Assembly (NCBI GenBank): GCA_052387855.1
Contig: JBQTIT010000084.1
Span: 1-31,025 of the forward strand
DNA: 31,025 nucleotides
Direction: 5' to 3'
Source of the DNA: CAIYZT01 sp052387855
GTDB lineage: Bacteria > Pseudomonadota > Alphaproteobacteria > Rhodobacterales > Rhodobacteraceae
Shown piece after piece: positions 23,214-30,825 of this stretch. Positions within the stretch are counted from its first letter, which is position 1; each line of letters opens with the position of its first letter. Both the position numbers and the translations under genes were made by a program. Below the pieces are notes generated by a model. It saw only the letters and a list, made by a program, of their open reading frames with translations, did no database searches and was not told the origin of the DNA.

Positions 23214-23774
23214 GTGTCACACGTTGACGAAACCGCAGGGTCCCGCCGGGACTTCCTGTATTATGTGACCGCCGGCGCCGGCGCCGTGGCGACGGGTGCC
23301 GCCGTCTGGCCGCTCGTGAACCAGATGAACCCCTCGGCCGACACCCGCGCGCTCGCCTCGATCTTCGTCGATGTCTCGGGCGTCGAGGTCGGCACCCAGT
23401 TGACCGTGAAATGGCGCGGCAAGCCGGTCTTCATCCGCCGCCGCACCCCCGAAGAGATCGAGGCCGCCCGTGCCACCGCCCTGTCGGACCTGCCCGACAC
23501 CGCGGCCGAGAACGCCAACATCGGCGCCGAGGCGGATGCCTCGGACGTCAACCGTACCCTGGATGAGGCCGGCGAATGGCTGGTGATGATGGGGGTCTGC
23601 ACCCACCTCGGCTGCGTGCCGCTGGGCAACGCCGGTGACTTTGGCGGCTGGTTCTGCCCCTGCCACGGCTCTCATTACGACACCGCGGGCCGCATCCGCA
23701 AAGGACCCGCCCCGCGCAACCTGCCGGTGCCGGTCGCCCGGTTCGAAAACGACACCACGATCAAGCTCGGTTAA
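23214..23774 (+). CDS. petA: Ubiquinol-cytochrome c reductase iron-sulfur (Rieske) subunit
   Basis: A 186-residue Rieske protein of the bc1 complex. The N-terminus has the twin-arginine motif SRRDFLY (10-16) ahead of a membrane anchor (about 17-38). Cluster ligands are C129 and H131, plus C148 and H151; C134 and C150 form the disulfide, within CTHLGC and CPCHGSH. It follows Rhodobacter FbcF closely in length. The start is GTG at 23214, with AGGGGAGA about 7 nt upstream. First gene of petA-petB-petC; the 213-bp gap 23001-23213 must contain its promoter, but no consensus is clear by eye. Confidence 0.97.
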   Translation: MSHVDETAGSRRDFLYYVTAGAGAVATGAAVWPLVNQMNPSADTRALASIFVDVSGVEVGTQLTVKWRGKPVFIRRRTPEEIEAARATALSDLPDTAAENANIGAEADASDVNRTLDEAGEWLVMMGVCTHLGCVPLGNAGDFGGWFCPCHGSHYDTAGRIRKGPAPRNLPVPVARFENDTTIKLG

Positions 23775-23785
23775 GGAGACCCATC

Positions 23786-25099
23786 ATGGCCGGTATTCCG
23801 CACGACCATTACGAGCCGAAATCCGGCTTTGAAAAATGGCTCCATTCCCGCCTTCCGGTGGTGAGCATCCTTTACGACACGCTGATGATCCCGACGCCCA
23901 AGAACCTCAACTGGATGTGGATCTGGGGCATCGTGCTGACCTTCTGCCTGGTGCTTCAGATCGTGACCGGCATCGTGCTGGCCATGCACTACACCCCGCA
24001 TGTCGACCTGGCCTTTGCCTCGGTCGAGCATATCATGCGCGATGTGAATGGCGGATACATGCTGCGCTACCTGCATGCCAACGGCGCCTCGCTGTTCTTC
24101 CTGGCGGTCTATCTGCACATCTTCCGCGGCCTTTACTACGGCAGCTACAAGGCCCCGCGCGAGGTGACCTGGATCATCGGCATGATCATCTACCTCTTGA
24201 TGATGGCCACGGGTTTCCTGGGCTACGTGCTGCCCTGGGGGCAGATGTCGTTCTGGGGCGCGACCGTGATCACCGGCTTCTTCGGCGCCATCCCCGGCGT
24301 GGGCGAGGCGATCCAGACCTGGCTGCTCGGCGGCCCGGCGGTGGACAATGCCACGCTGAACCGCTTCTTCTCGCTGCACTACCTGCTTCCCTTCGTGATC
24401 GCGGCGCTTGTGGGCGTGCACATCTGGGCCTTTCACACCACCGGCAACAACAACCCCACCGGGGTCGAGGTGCGCCGCACCTCCAAGGCCGATGCCGAAA
24501 AGGACACGCTGCCCTTCTGGCCCTACTTCGTGATCAAGGACCTTTTCGCGCTGGCCGTGGTGCTGGCCGTGTTCTTTGCCATCGTCGGCTTCATGCCCAA
24601 CTACCTTGGTCACCCCGACAACTATATCGAGGCGAACCCGCTGGTCACCCCGACCCATATCGTGCCCGAATGGTACTTCCTGCCGTTCTACGCGATCCTC
24701 AAGGCCTTTACCGCCGACGTCTGGGCGGTGATGCTGGTCGAGTTCCTGACCTTCGGCATCGTCGATTCAAAGCTGTTCGGCGTGCTGGCGATGTTCGGCT
24801 CGATCCTGATCCTGTTCTTCGCGCCCTGGCTTGACACCTCCTCGGTGCGTTCGGGCCGGTTCCGGCCGCGGTTCAAGGCCTGGTTCTGGCTGCTCGCCAT
24901 CGACTTCGTGGTGCTGATGTGGGCCGGCTCGCAGTCGCCCTCAGGGCTGATCGCCTGGATCTCGCTGATCGGCGCGACCTACTGGTTCGCCTACTTCCTG
25001 GTGATCCTGCCGCTGCTGGGCGTCTTGGAAAAGCCGCTGCCGCAGCCGGCCACGATCGAAGACGATTTCAAGTCCCACCACGCCAACCCGGCCGAGTGA
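23786..25099 (+). CDS. petB: Cytochrome b of the bc1 complex
   Basis: A 437-residue, eight-helix subunit that carries hemes bL and bH and the Qo and Qi quinone sites. Heme ligands H97 and H198, H111 and H212 stand at exactly the Rhodobacter positions. The Qo motif PEWY is at 294-297 and includes E295. Motifs in GGPAVDNATLNRFFSLHYLLPF are also typical. It lies 11 bp after petA and 19 bp before petC. The C-terminal 20 residues are charged, as in other alphaproteobacterial cytochrome b. Confidence 0.98.
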   Translation: MAGIPHDHYEPKSGFEKWLHSRLPVVSILYDTLMIPTPKNLNWMWIWGIVLTFCLVLQIVTGIVLAMHYTPHVDLAFASVEHIMRDVNGGYMLRYLHANGASLFFLAVYLHIFRGLYYGSYKAPREVTWIIGMIIYLLMMATGFLGYVLPWGQMSFWGATVITGFFGAIPGVGEAIQTWLLGGPAVDNATLNRFFSLHYLLPFVIAALVGVHIWAFHTTGNNNPTGVEVRRTSKADAEKDTLPFWPYFVIKDLFALAVVLAVFFAIVGFMPNYLGHPDNYIEANPLVTPTHIVPEWYFLPFYAILKAFTADVWAVMLVEFLTFGIVDSKLFGVLAMFGSILILFFAPWLDTSSVRSGRFRPRFKAWFWLLAIDFVVLMWAGSQSPSGLIAWISLIGATYWFAYFLVILPLLGVLEKPLPQPATIEDDFKSHHANPAE

Positions 25100-25118
25100 G
25101 AGAAAGGAACAGACTGAG

Positions 25119-25910
25119 ATGTTTCGCAAAATCGCAATCAGCGCTGTCACCGCTCTTGCCCTGGGCGCCGGCGCGGGGCTGGCGGCCGAAACGGAATCGC
25201 ACATCGAGGATGTCGCCTTTTCCTTCGAAGGCCCGTTCGGCAGCTTCGATGAGTTCCAGCTTCAGCGCGGCCTTCAGGTCTTTACCGAGGTCTGCTCGGC
25301 CTGCCACGGGCTGAAATACGTCCCCCTGCGCAGCCTTGCGGACGAGGGCGGCCCCCACCTGCCCGAAGACCAGGTGCGCGCCTATGCCGCCCAGTTCTCG
25401 GTGATCGACAAGGAAACCGGCGAAGAGCGCGCGGCGCTGGCCACCGACAATTTCCCGGCCAACACCGGGGTCGGCGCGCCCGACCTGTCGCTGATGGCCA
25501 AGGCCCGCGCCGGCTTCCACGGCCCCTATGGGCTTGGCATCAACCAGTTCGTGCGCGGCATGGGCGGGGCGGAATACATCACCTCGATCCTGGCCGGCTA
25601 CACCGGCGAGACCAAGGAAGAGGCTGGCAGCACCTTTTACGCCAACACCGCCTTCCCCGGCGGCTGGATCGCGATGGCGCCGCCCCTGGCCGACGATCAG
25701 GTCACCTTTCAGGACGGGCACGAGGCCAGCCTGCACCACATGGCCGAAGACGTCTCGGCCTTCCTGATGTGGGCCGCCGAGCCGAAACTGGTCGCCCGCA
25801 AGGAGGCCGGTTTCAAGGCCGTCGTCTTCCTGATCCTGCTGGCCGCGCTGCTCTACATGACCAACAAGCAGCTCTGGGCCGGCGTCAAGGGCAAGAAAAA
25901 GGCCGCCTGA
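25119..25910 (+). CDS. petC: Cytochrome c1
   Basis: A 263-residue c-type cytochrome that passes electrons from the Rieske cluster to a soluble or membrane cytochrome c. A signal peptide (about 1-23, ending ALA-type LAA) is followed by the heme-binding C59-S-A-C-H63; M186 in the segment IAMAPPL is the sixth-ligand candidate. A C-terminal helix (about 230-250) anchors it to the membrane, and the tail KGKKKAA is cytoplasmic. AAAGGA precedes the ATG. Last gene of the operon; a 13-bp-stem terminator follows. Confidence 0.97.
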   Translation: MFRKIAISAVTALALGAGAGLAAETESHIEDVAFSFEGPFGSFDEFQLQRGLQVFTEVCSACHGLKYVPLRSLADEGGPHLPEDQVRAYAAQFSVIDKETGEERAALATDNFPANTGVGAPDLSLMAKARAGFHGPYGLGINQFVRGMGGAEYITSILAGYTGETKEEAGSTFYANTAFPGGWIAMAPPLADDQVTFQDGHEASLHHMAEDVSAFLMWAAEPKLVARKEAGFKAVVFLILLAALLYMTNKQLWAGVKGKKKAA

Positions 25911-25933
25911 CCGGCACCGCCCGGCCAGACGCC

Positions 25934-25968
25934 AAAGCCCCCGGGGTCCGCTGCCCCGGGGGCTTTTT
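25934..25968 (+). terminator. Strong intrinsic terminator of petABC
   Basis: AAAGCCCCCGGGG (25934-25946) pairs perfectly with CCCCGGGGGCTTT (25954-25966), with a 7-nt loop and a T-run at 25964-25968. The A-run on the left arm makes it partly bidirectional for the convergent thiQ transcript. Confidence 0.9.
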
Positions 25969-25973
25969 CTTGT

Positions 25974-26051
25974 CGTCATCCTCTCGTGCCCAAATATCCC
26001 ACGGGGGGGGCGGTTTGGCACAAACCGGCGCGGGGGGTGTGAAACCCCCGC
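25974..26051. repeat. Solitary copy of the 18966 palindromic unit
   Basis: Nearly the same as 18966-19043: the CGTGCCCAAATA block, a G-run, a hairpin with apex TTTGGCACAAA (10-bp stem variant) and the GGGGG/CCCCC hairpin in the same order. The right-hand mirrored half is absent. It lies between the petABC terminator and the 3' end of thiQ, again at a convergent junction. Confidence 0.75.
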
Positions 26052-26085
26052 TTCGCGCACCGCGCCGGGCACGCCGGCGACGGAC

Positions 26086-26778
26086 CTATCCCAGATAGTC
26101 GCGCAGCGCCTCGGGCGGATTGGCGAAAATCTCACCCGTCGGAACCGGCGGCTCTGCCTTTCCCCCGGCCACCAGCACGCAGCGCGCCGCCAGGCGCTGC
26201 ACGTCGCGCGGATCGTGGCTGACCAGGATCACCATCGCCCCGGTCTCGGCCGCCACTTCGCCCACCAGATCCAGCATCGCGGCGCGCAGGCCCGGGCCCA
26301 GCGCGGCAAAGGGTTCGTCCAGCAGCAACAGCGGGCGGGCGCGCAGAAGCGCCCGGGCCAGCGCAGCGCGGCCCTGCTGGCCGCCCGACAGCTCGGCCGG
26401 CCGGCGCGCGCCCAGCCCGTCCAGGCCGACCCGCTCCAGCGCCGCGGCGATCCTGTCGCGCCGCTCGGGCGTCATCTTCAGATCGGGCGACAGGCCCAGG
26501 CACAGGTTCTGCGCGATGGTCAGATGCGGAAACAGGTTCTGGTCCTGGAACAGCATGGTCACCGGCCGGTCCCCCGGCGCAAGCGGGCCAAGGTCGCGCC
26601 CCTGCCACAGGATGCGCCCGGCCTGCGGCGCGACAAACCCGGCGATGGCCAGCAAGAGCGTGGACTTGCCCGCGCCCGAGGGGCCGAGCAGCGCCAGATG
26701 CCCGGTGGCCGGCATGTCCCAGTCTGCGGTCAGGGTGAAATCGCCCTGCCGCAGAACCAGCGCCTCAAGGCTCAGCAT
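26086..26778 (-). CDS. thiQ: Thiamine ABC transporter ATP-binding protein
   Basis: A 230-residue ABC ATPase that powers import of thiamine, TMP and TPP. Walker A GPSGAGKST (32-40), Q-loop Q78, signature LSGGQ (130-134), Walker B LLLLDEP (150-156) and switch histidine H188 are intact. The short length and GPLAPGDRPVTMLFQDQNLFPHLT segment are typical of ThiQ. I start at the ATG at 26778, which overlaps the thiP 3' end by 14 bp. Last gene of thiBPQ. Assignment to thiamine rests on the riboswitch and on its partners. Confidence 0.93.
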   Translation of the reverse strand: MLSLEALVLRQGDFTLTADWDMPATGHLALLGPSGAGKSTLLLAIAGFVAPQAGRILWQGRDLGPLAPGDRPVTMLFQDQNLFPHLTIAQNLCLGLSPDLKMTPERRDRIAAALERVGLDGLGARRPAELSGGQQGRAALARALLRARPLLLLDEPFAALGPGLRAAMLDLVGEVAAETGAMVILVSHDPRDVQRLAARCVLVAGGKAEPPVPTGEIFANPPEALRDYLG

Positions 26779-28291
26779 GGCGGCTCCCCCAGCGGTCAAG
26801 TAGGATGAAAAGGCCCAGGCTGGCCAGGACCAGCACCAGCGCGGCGGCGGCGGCCTCGTCAAGCCGGTAGGCGCCCGCCAGCCGCTGCACCAGCAGGGGC
26901 AGCGTCACCCCGCGCTCGCCGGCAAAGAGCGTGATCACCCCAAGATCGCCCATCGACAGGGCAGCGGCCAGCCCGGCGCCCGTGCCGATCGGCCGTGCCA
27001 GCAGCGGCAGGGTGACATGGCGCAGGCGCTGCGCGCCGGTCATGCCCAGGCTTTGCGCCAGCCGCTCGTGCGCCGCCAGCGCCCGCACCGCCTGCGGCAG
27101 CAGCAGCCGAAAGACAAAGGGCAGCGCCATCAGGACATTGACCAGCACCGTGACCGGCAGCGCCAGCGCCTCGGGCCCCGCAAGCGGCGCCAAAAGGATG
27201 AAAAGCCCGGTCCCCAGCACAAGGGCCGATGCCGAGAGCGGCAGCATCGCCGAAAGCTCCAGCCAGCCGCCGCGCCCGCCCCGCGCCGCGCCCAGCGCCA
27301 GCACCAGCGCCGCGGACAGGCTCAGCGCGGCGGACAGCAGCGCCACCGTCACCGAACGGCCCAGCGCCGGCAAAAGCCCCTCTGGCAGGTCCGCGAGGCC
27401 CGGCACCCCACGGGCCGCGATGGCCGCCAGGGGCGCGATCAGGAACACCGCCCCGGCGCATATCAGGGCCCCGTCCAGCGCCCGGCGCCAGCCCCCCGGC
27501 GCCGGCACGGCCGGGTGCAGCCGCAGCCCCATGCCAAAGCCCTCGGTCCGGGCCAGTCCCAGCGCCGTCAGCGTGGCCCCGGCACACAGCGCGAATTGCA
27601 GCGCCGCCAGCAGCGCCGCGCGGCCCAGATCGGCCTCGAACCGCAGTGCCTGATAGATCGCCAGCTCCAGCGTGCTGGCGCGCGGCCCGCCCCCCAGCGT
27701 CAGCGCGATGGCAAAGCTGGACAGGCAGATCAGAAAGACCGTGACCACCGCGCCGGGCAGCACGGCGCGCAGCATCGGCGCCTCCAGATGCCGAAACTGC
27801 GCGGCCGGCGGCATCCCCAGCGAGGCCGCCAGACGGAACCGCTCGGCCGGGATCGCCTGCCAGCCCTGCATCAGCATCCGCGTCGCCAGCGGCAGGTTGA
27901 AGAACACGTTGGCCATGACCACCCCATGCAGCCCGTAGATCGAGAACGCCGGCAGGCCCAGCGCCTCAAGCGCGGCGTTCACCGGCCCGGCGCGGCCAAA
28001 GACCGCCAGAAAGCCCAGGACCGCCACCACGACCGGCAGCACGAAGGGCGCCGACATCAGCGCCACCAGCGCGCCCCGCCCGGCAAAGCGCCGCCGGCTG
28101 AGCGCACGGGCCAGCGGCACCGCCAAAAGGCCCGAGATCGCGGCCGACAGCCCCGCCTGCACCAGGGTAAAGCGCAGAGCCGACAGGTCCGCCGGCCCCA
28201 GCACCCACCCTTCGGCCCGCAGGGCCACGGCGCCCAACGGGACAAGGATCGCCGCCGCGACGGCCCACCCGAGACCAGAGGCCAGCCTCAT
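26765..28291 (-). CDS. thiP: Thiamine ABC transporter permease
   Basis: A 508-residue fused permease with about twelve membrane helices in two homologous halves. Each half has the EAA-type loop for contact with ThiQ, seen as AASLGMPPAAQFRHLEAPML in the first and AQSLGMTGAQRLRHVTLPLL in the second. The start at 28291 overlaps the thiB stop as ATGA, so translation is coupled to thiB. Downstream it overlaps thiQ by 14 bp. The duplicated permease in a single chain is characteristic of ThiP. Confidence 0.93.
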   Translation of the reverse strand: MRLASGLGWAVAAAILVPLGAVALRAEGWVLGPADLSALRFTLVQAGLSAAISGLLAVPLARALSRRRFAGRGALVALMSAPFVLPVVVAVLGFLAVFGRAGPVNAALEALGLPAFSIYGLHGVVMANVFFNLPLATRMLMQGWQAIPAERFRLAASLGMPPAAQFRHLEAPMLRAVLPGAVVTVFLICLSSFAIALTLGGGPRASTLELAIYQALRFEADLGRAALLAALQFALCAGATLTALGLARTEGFGMGLRLHPAVPAPGGWRRALDGALICAGAVFLIAPLAAIAARGVPGLADLPEGLLPALGRSVTVALLSAALSLSAALVLALGAARGGRGGWLELSAMLPLSASALVLGTGLFILLAPLAGPEALALPVTVLVNVLMALPFVFRLLLPQAVRALAAHERLAQSLGMTGAQRLRHVTLPLLARPIGTGAGLAAALSMGDLGVITLFAGERGVTLPLLVQRLAGAYRLDEAAAAALVLVLASLGLFILLDRWGSRHAEP

Positions 28292-29271
28292 CTGGTCAGC
28301 GCCTCCTGCCATTCCAGGATGGCCGGGCCACGCAGGGCCTCGGCCTCGGCCGGGGGGAAATGCAGCGAGGTCGCGGGCCGGATCAGCGTCTCGAACCCCG
28401 GCGGCAGGCCGGCGGCGGGCAAGCGGGCGGGATACATCCAGTTGGTGGTGATCAGCGCCTCTTGCGCGGCGTCCGAGCCGAGATAGGCCAGAAAGGCATC
28501 GGCCAGCGCCGGCTGGTCGGTCGCGGCCAGCTTGCCGGCCACCTCGATCTGCAGATAGTGCCCCTCGGCAAAGGCCGCCGCCGCCTTGGTGCCGTCGCCC
28601 TCGGCGATCAGGTGATAGGCGGGCGAGGTGGTGTAGGACAGCACCATGTCCGCCTCGCCGGCCAGGAAAAGGCTGTAGGCCTCGCTCCAGCCTGGGGTGA
28701 CGGTGACGATGTTGTCGGCCAGCGCGGCCCAGACCTCGGCGGCGCGCTCCCCGTAGGCCGCCTTGACCCACATCACGAGGCCAAGGCCGGGCGTGGAGGA
28801 GCGCGGGTCCTGGATCAGGATCGTCAGATCCGACGCCGCCAGCGCCTCGAAGCTCTCGGGCGGGGCGGTCAGACGGGTGCTGCCGTAGACCATGGCGAAC
28901 CAGCCCCAGTCATAGGGCTGGAACAGCGGGTCGGCATAGGCCACCGGCAGATCCTGCGCCTGCCCCGCGACCGGCGCGAAAAGCCCGGTCGCGGCGGCGC
29001 TGGCGGTCAGCGTGGTGTCAAGGCCGACAACGACATCCGCCTCGCCCTGCGCCCCCTCCAGCTTGACCCGCGCCAGCAGCGCCGCCCCGTCGCCCGCCGC
29101 CACAAGGCGCAGAGAGCAGGCGCATTCCGCCTCGAACCCGGCCTTGATCAGCGGCCCGGGCCCCCAATCGGACACGAAGCTGTCATAGGTCAGCACTGTC
29201 AGGACGGGCGTCTCGCCCATCGCCCCGGTGGCGATGGTCAAAAGTCCCGCAGCGAGGAGTGTGGTCTTCAT
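28288..29271 (-). CDS. thiB: Thiamine-binding periplasmic protein
   Basis: A 327-residue solute-binding protein that captures thiamine and its phosphates in the periplasm. A signal peptide (about 1-20) is followed by VLTVLTYDSFVSDWGPGPLI, the ThiB opening, then ADVVVGLDTTLTA and the PYDWGWFAMVYGSTRL segment. The ATG at 29271 has GGAG 7 nt upstream and is overlapped by the TGA of a 17-codon leader frame. First gene of thiBPQ under a TPP riboswitch. Its Shine-Dalgarno lies in a hairpin (29277-29315), so basal translation is probably low without coupling (inference). Confidence 0.94.
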   Translation of the reverse strand: MKTTLLAAGLLTIATGAMGETPVLTVLTYDSFVSDWGPGPLIKAGFEAECACSLRLVAAGDGAALLARVKLEGAQGEADVVVGLDTTLTASAAATGLFAPVAGQAQDLPVAYADPLFQPYDWGWFAMVYGSTRLTAPPESFEALAASDLTILIQDPRSSTPGLGLVMWVKAAYGERAAEVWAALADNIVTVTPGWSEAYSLFLAGEADMVLSYTTSPAYHLIAEGDGTKAAAAFAEGHYLQIEVAGKLAATDQPALADAFLAYLGSDAAQEALITTNWMYPARLPAAGLPPGFETLIRPATSLHFPPAEAEALRGPAILEWQEALTR

Positions 29272-29321
29272 CGGTCTTCTCCAACGTTGCGACGGAACTG
29301 GTCGGTTCTGGAGAATTCCAT
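29268..29321 (-). CDS. Putative 17-residue leader peptide of thiB
   Basis: An unannotated frame of 17 codons, MEFSRTDQFRRNVGEDR, then TGA. Its ATG is at 29321-29319 and its TGA at 29270-29268 overlaps the thiB ATG (29271-29269) as ATGA. A GGAGG Shine-Dalgarno (29334-29330) lies 8 nt from the ATG and is part of the conserved 3' end of the TPP riboswitch. The codons span both arms of the hairpin that covers the thiB ribosome-binding site. The sequence shows the frame, spacing and overlap directly; translation and function are inferred. It could be a chance frame, since 17 codons is short. Confidence 0.5.
   Translation of the reverse strand: MEFSRTDQFRRNVGEDR
29277..29315 (-). promoter_or_regulatory. 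Hairpin that covers the thiB ribosome-binding site
   Basis: On the transcript, TTCTCCA (29315-29309) pairs with TGGAGAA (29283-29277), which contains the GGAG of thiB. An additional GAAC/GTTC 4-bp stem (29308-29305 with 29298-29295) stacks on it. This makes an expression platform for translational control. Confidence 0.6.
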
Positions 29322-29323
29322 GG

Positions 29324-29423
29324 ACCTTCCCTCCGCCGGCATGATCCGGTTCAGGTTCAACGGGTCCGCTTTCGCATCTCAGCCAAGGGCAGCCTGAACA
29401 GGCCACCCGGGGCACCCCGAGGT
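29324..29423 (-). ncRNA. TPP riboswitch (THI element)
   Basis: Reading the minus strand, the element runs from ACCTCGGGGTGCC through GGCTGAGATG, GGACCCGTTGAACCTGA and CCGGATCATGCCGGCGGAGG to AAGGT. These are the conserved THI-box segments for thiamine pyrophosphate binding. P1 is ACCT (29423-29420) with AGGT (29327-29324). An optional P3 arm has a 10-bp stem with two wobble pairs. It precedes thiBPQ and should repress uptake genes when TPP is plentiful. Confidence 0.95.
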
Positions 29424-29528
29424 AAGGCGCAGCATAGGCGGAAACGCGGGGCGGGCAAGGGGCGATATCTTTGGGGTTTATCGGCGGGGCGCCATGCCTT
29501 ATGGGTCAGGCAAAGCTGGAGCCCGTCC

Positions 29529-30632
29529 ATGAGCCTGAACACCTTTGGCCATCTCTTCCGCGTCACCACCTGGGGCGAGAGCCACGGGCCGGCGATCGGC
29601 TGCACGGTCGACGGCTGCCCGCCCGGCCTGCCCCTGTCCGAGGCGGACCTGCAACCCTGGCTCGACCGGCGCAAACCGGGTCAGAACAGGTTCACCACCC
29701 AGCGCAAGGAGCCGGACGCGGTTCGCATCCTGTCGGGTGTTTTCGAGGGGCGGACGACCGGCACGCCGATTCAGTTGATGATCGAGAACACCGACCAGCG
29801 CAGCAAGGATTACGGCGACATCGCGCAGGCCTTTCGCCCGGGCCATGCCGATCTGACCTATCACCAGAAATACGGGATCCGCGACCATCGCGGCGGCGGG
29901 CGGTCCTCGGCGCGCGAGACGGCGGCGCGGGTGGCGGCGGGCGGCGTGGCGCGGGTGGCGCTGGCCGCTCTGGTGCCGGGCTTGCGGATCCTTGGCTACA
30001 TGGTGCAGATGGGCCCGCATGCCATCGACCGGGCGCGCTTTGATGCCGCCGCGATCGAAGGGAACCCGTTCTGGTGCCCCGATCCCGTCGCGGCCGCAGA
30101 CTGGGCCGCCCATCTGGACCAGATCCGTCTGGCCCAAGATTCCGTCGGCGCCGTGGTCGAGGTCACGGCGACAGGGGTGCCCGCCGGTCTGGGCGCGCCG
30201 CTGTATGGCAAGCTTGATAGCGATCTGGCCTCGGCGATGATGTCGATCAACGCCGTCAAGGGCGTCGAGATCGGCGAAGGCATGAACGCGGCCCGCCTGA
30301 CCGGTTCGGAAAATGCCGACGAGATGCGGATGGGGCCCGATGGGGTGACGTTCCGCAGCAACCACGCCGGCGGCATCCTGGGCGGAATCTCGTCGGGCCA
30401 GCCGGTGGTGGTGCGCTTTGCGGTCAAGCCGACCTCGTCGATCCTGACGCCCCGCGCCACGGTGAACGCGGCGGGGGATGAGATCGAGCTGATCACCAAG
30501 GGCCGGCACGACCCCTGCGTCGGCATCCGCGCCGTGCCGGTGGGCGAGGCGATGATGGCCTGTGTGCTCTTGGACCATGTACTCCTGGACCGGGGTCAGA
30601 CCGGCGGGGTACGGGGCCGCATCGGGGACTGA
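29529..30632 (+). CDS. aroC: Chorismate synthase
   Basis: A 367-residue FMN-dependent enzyme that converts EPSP to chorismate at the end of the shikimate pathway. Motifs: TTWGESHGPAIG at the N-terminus, PGHADLTYHQKYGIRDHRGGG with the following GRSSARETAARVAAGG, and SNHAGGILGGISSGQPVVV near residues 280-300. The end DHVLLDRGQTGGVRG is also typical. The ATG at 29529 has GGAG upstream at 29518-29521. It is divergent from thiBPQ; the shared gap 29424-29528 must contain promoters for both, but no consensus is clear by eye. Confidence 0.97.
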   Translation: MSLNTFGHLFRVTTWGESHGPAIGCTVDGCPPGLPLSEADLQPWLDRRKPGQNRFTTQRKEPDAVRILSGVFEGRTTGTPIQLMIENTDQRSKDYGDIAQAFRPGHADLTYHQKYGIRDHRGGGRSSARETAARVAAGGVARVALAALVPGLRILGYMVQMGPHAIDRARFDAAAIEGNPFWCPDPVAAADWAAHLDQIRLAQDSVGAVVEVTATGVPAGLGAPLYGKLDSDLASAMMSINAVKGVEIGEGMNAARLTGSENADEMRMGPDGVTFRSNHAGGILGGISSGQPVVVRFAVKPTSSILTPRATVNAAGDEIELITKGRHDPCVGIRAVPVGEAMMACVLLDHVLLDRGQTGGVRGRIGD

Positions 30633-30657
30633 GGGGGGTTTTGGGCCGGGTCTGGTG

Positions 30658-30810
30658 CTGGCCAAGGCCATCGCCGAGGTCATGGGGTTCCGCCCGCCCC
30701 ACCCCCCGCCGAGGGCCCGACCCCCGCTGGGAGGGCGCTGGCCTCTGGTGTGATGGCGGAACCAGTCAACCTTTAGTGTTCCCACACGGGCGGGGAAACG
30801 CAGTGCGTTT
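30658..30810 (+). repeat. Intergenic palindromic repeat, copy 1
   Basis: Starts 25 bp after the aroC stop. The block 30658-30684 matches 30826-30852 at 24 of 27 positions. A C-rich stretch and GGGAGGGCGCT follow, then a segment like CTGGCCTCTG and GGCGGAACCA shared with copy 0, and a 30-nt end block (30781-30810) with an AAACGC/GCGTTT mini-hairpin that matches 30996-31025 at 26 of 30 positions. No gene is supported here. Confidence 0.65.
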
Positions 30811-30825
30811 CCTTCTCCGCCCGCT

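Noticed and set aside
26931..28486. Long antisense frames across thiP
   Set aside because: Gln/Arg/Ala-rich shadow translations of the thiP helices. thiP itself is complete and in operon with thiB and thiQ.
30562..30753. A 63-codon frame overlapping the aroC end and repeat copy 1
   Set aside because: No ribosome-binding site. Its second half is the repeat block and a proline-rich stretch, so it is explained by the repeat.
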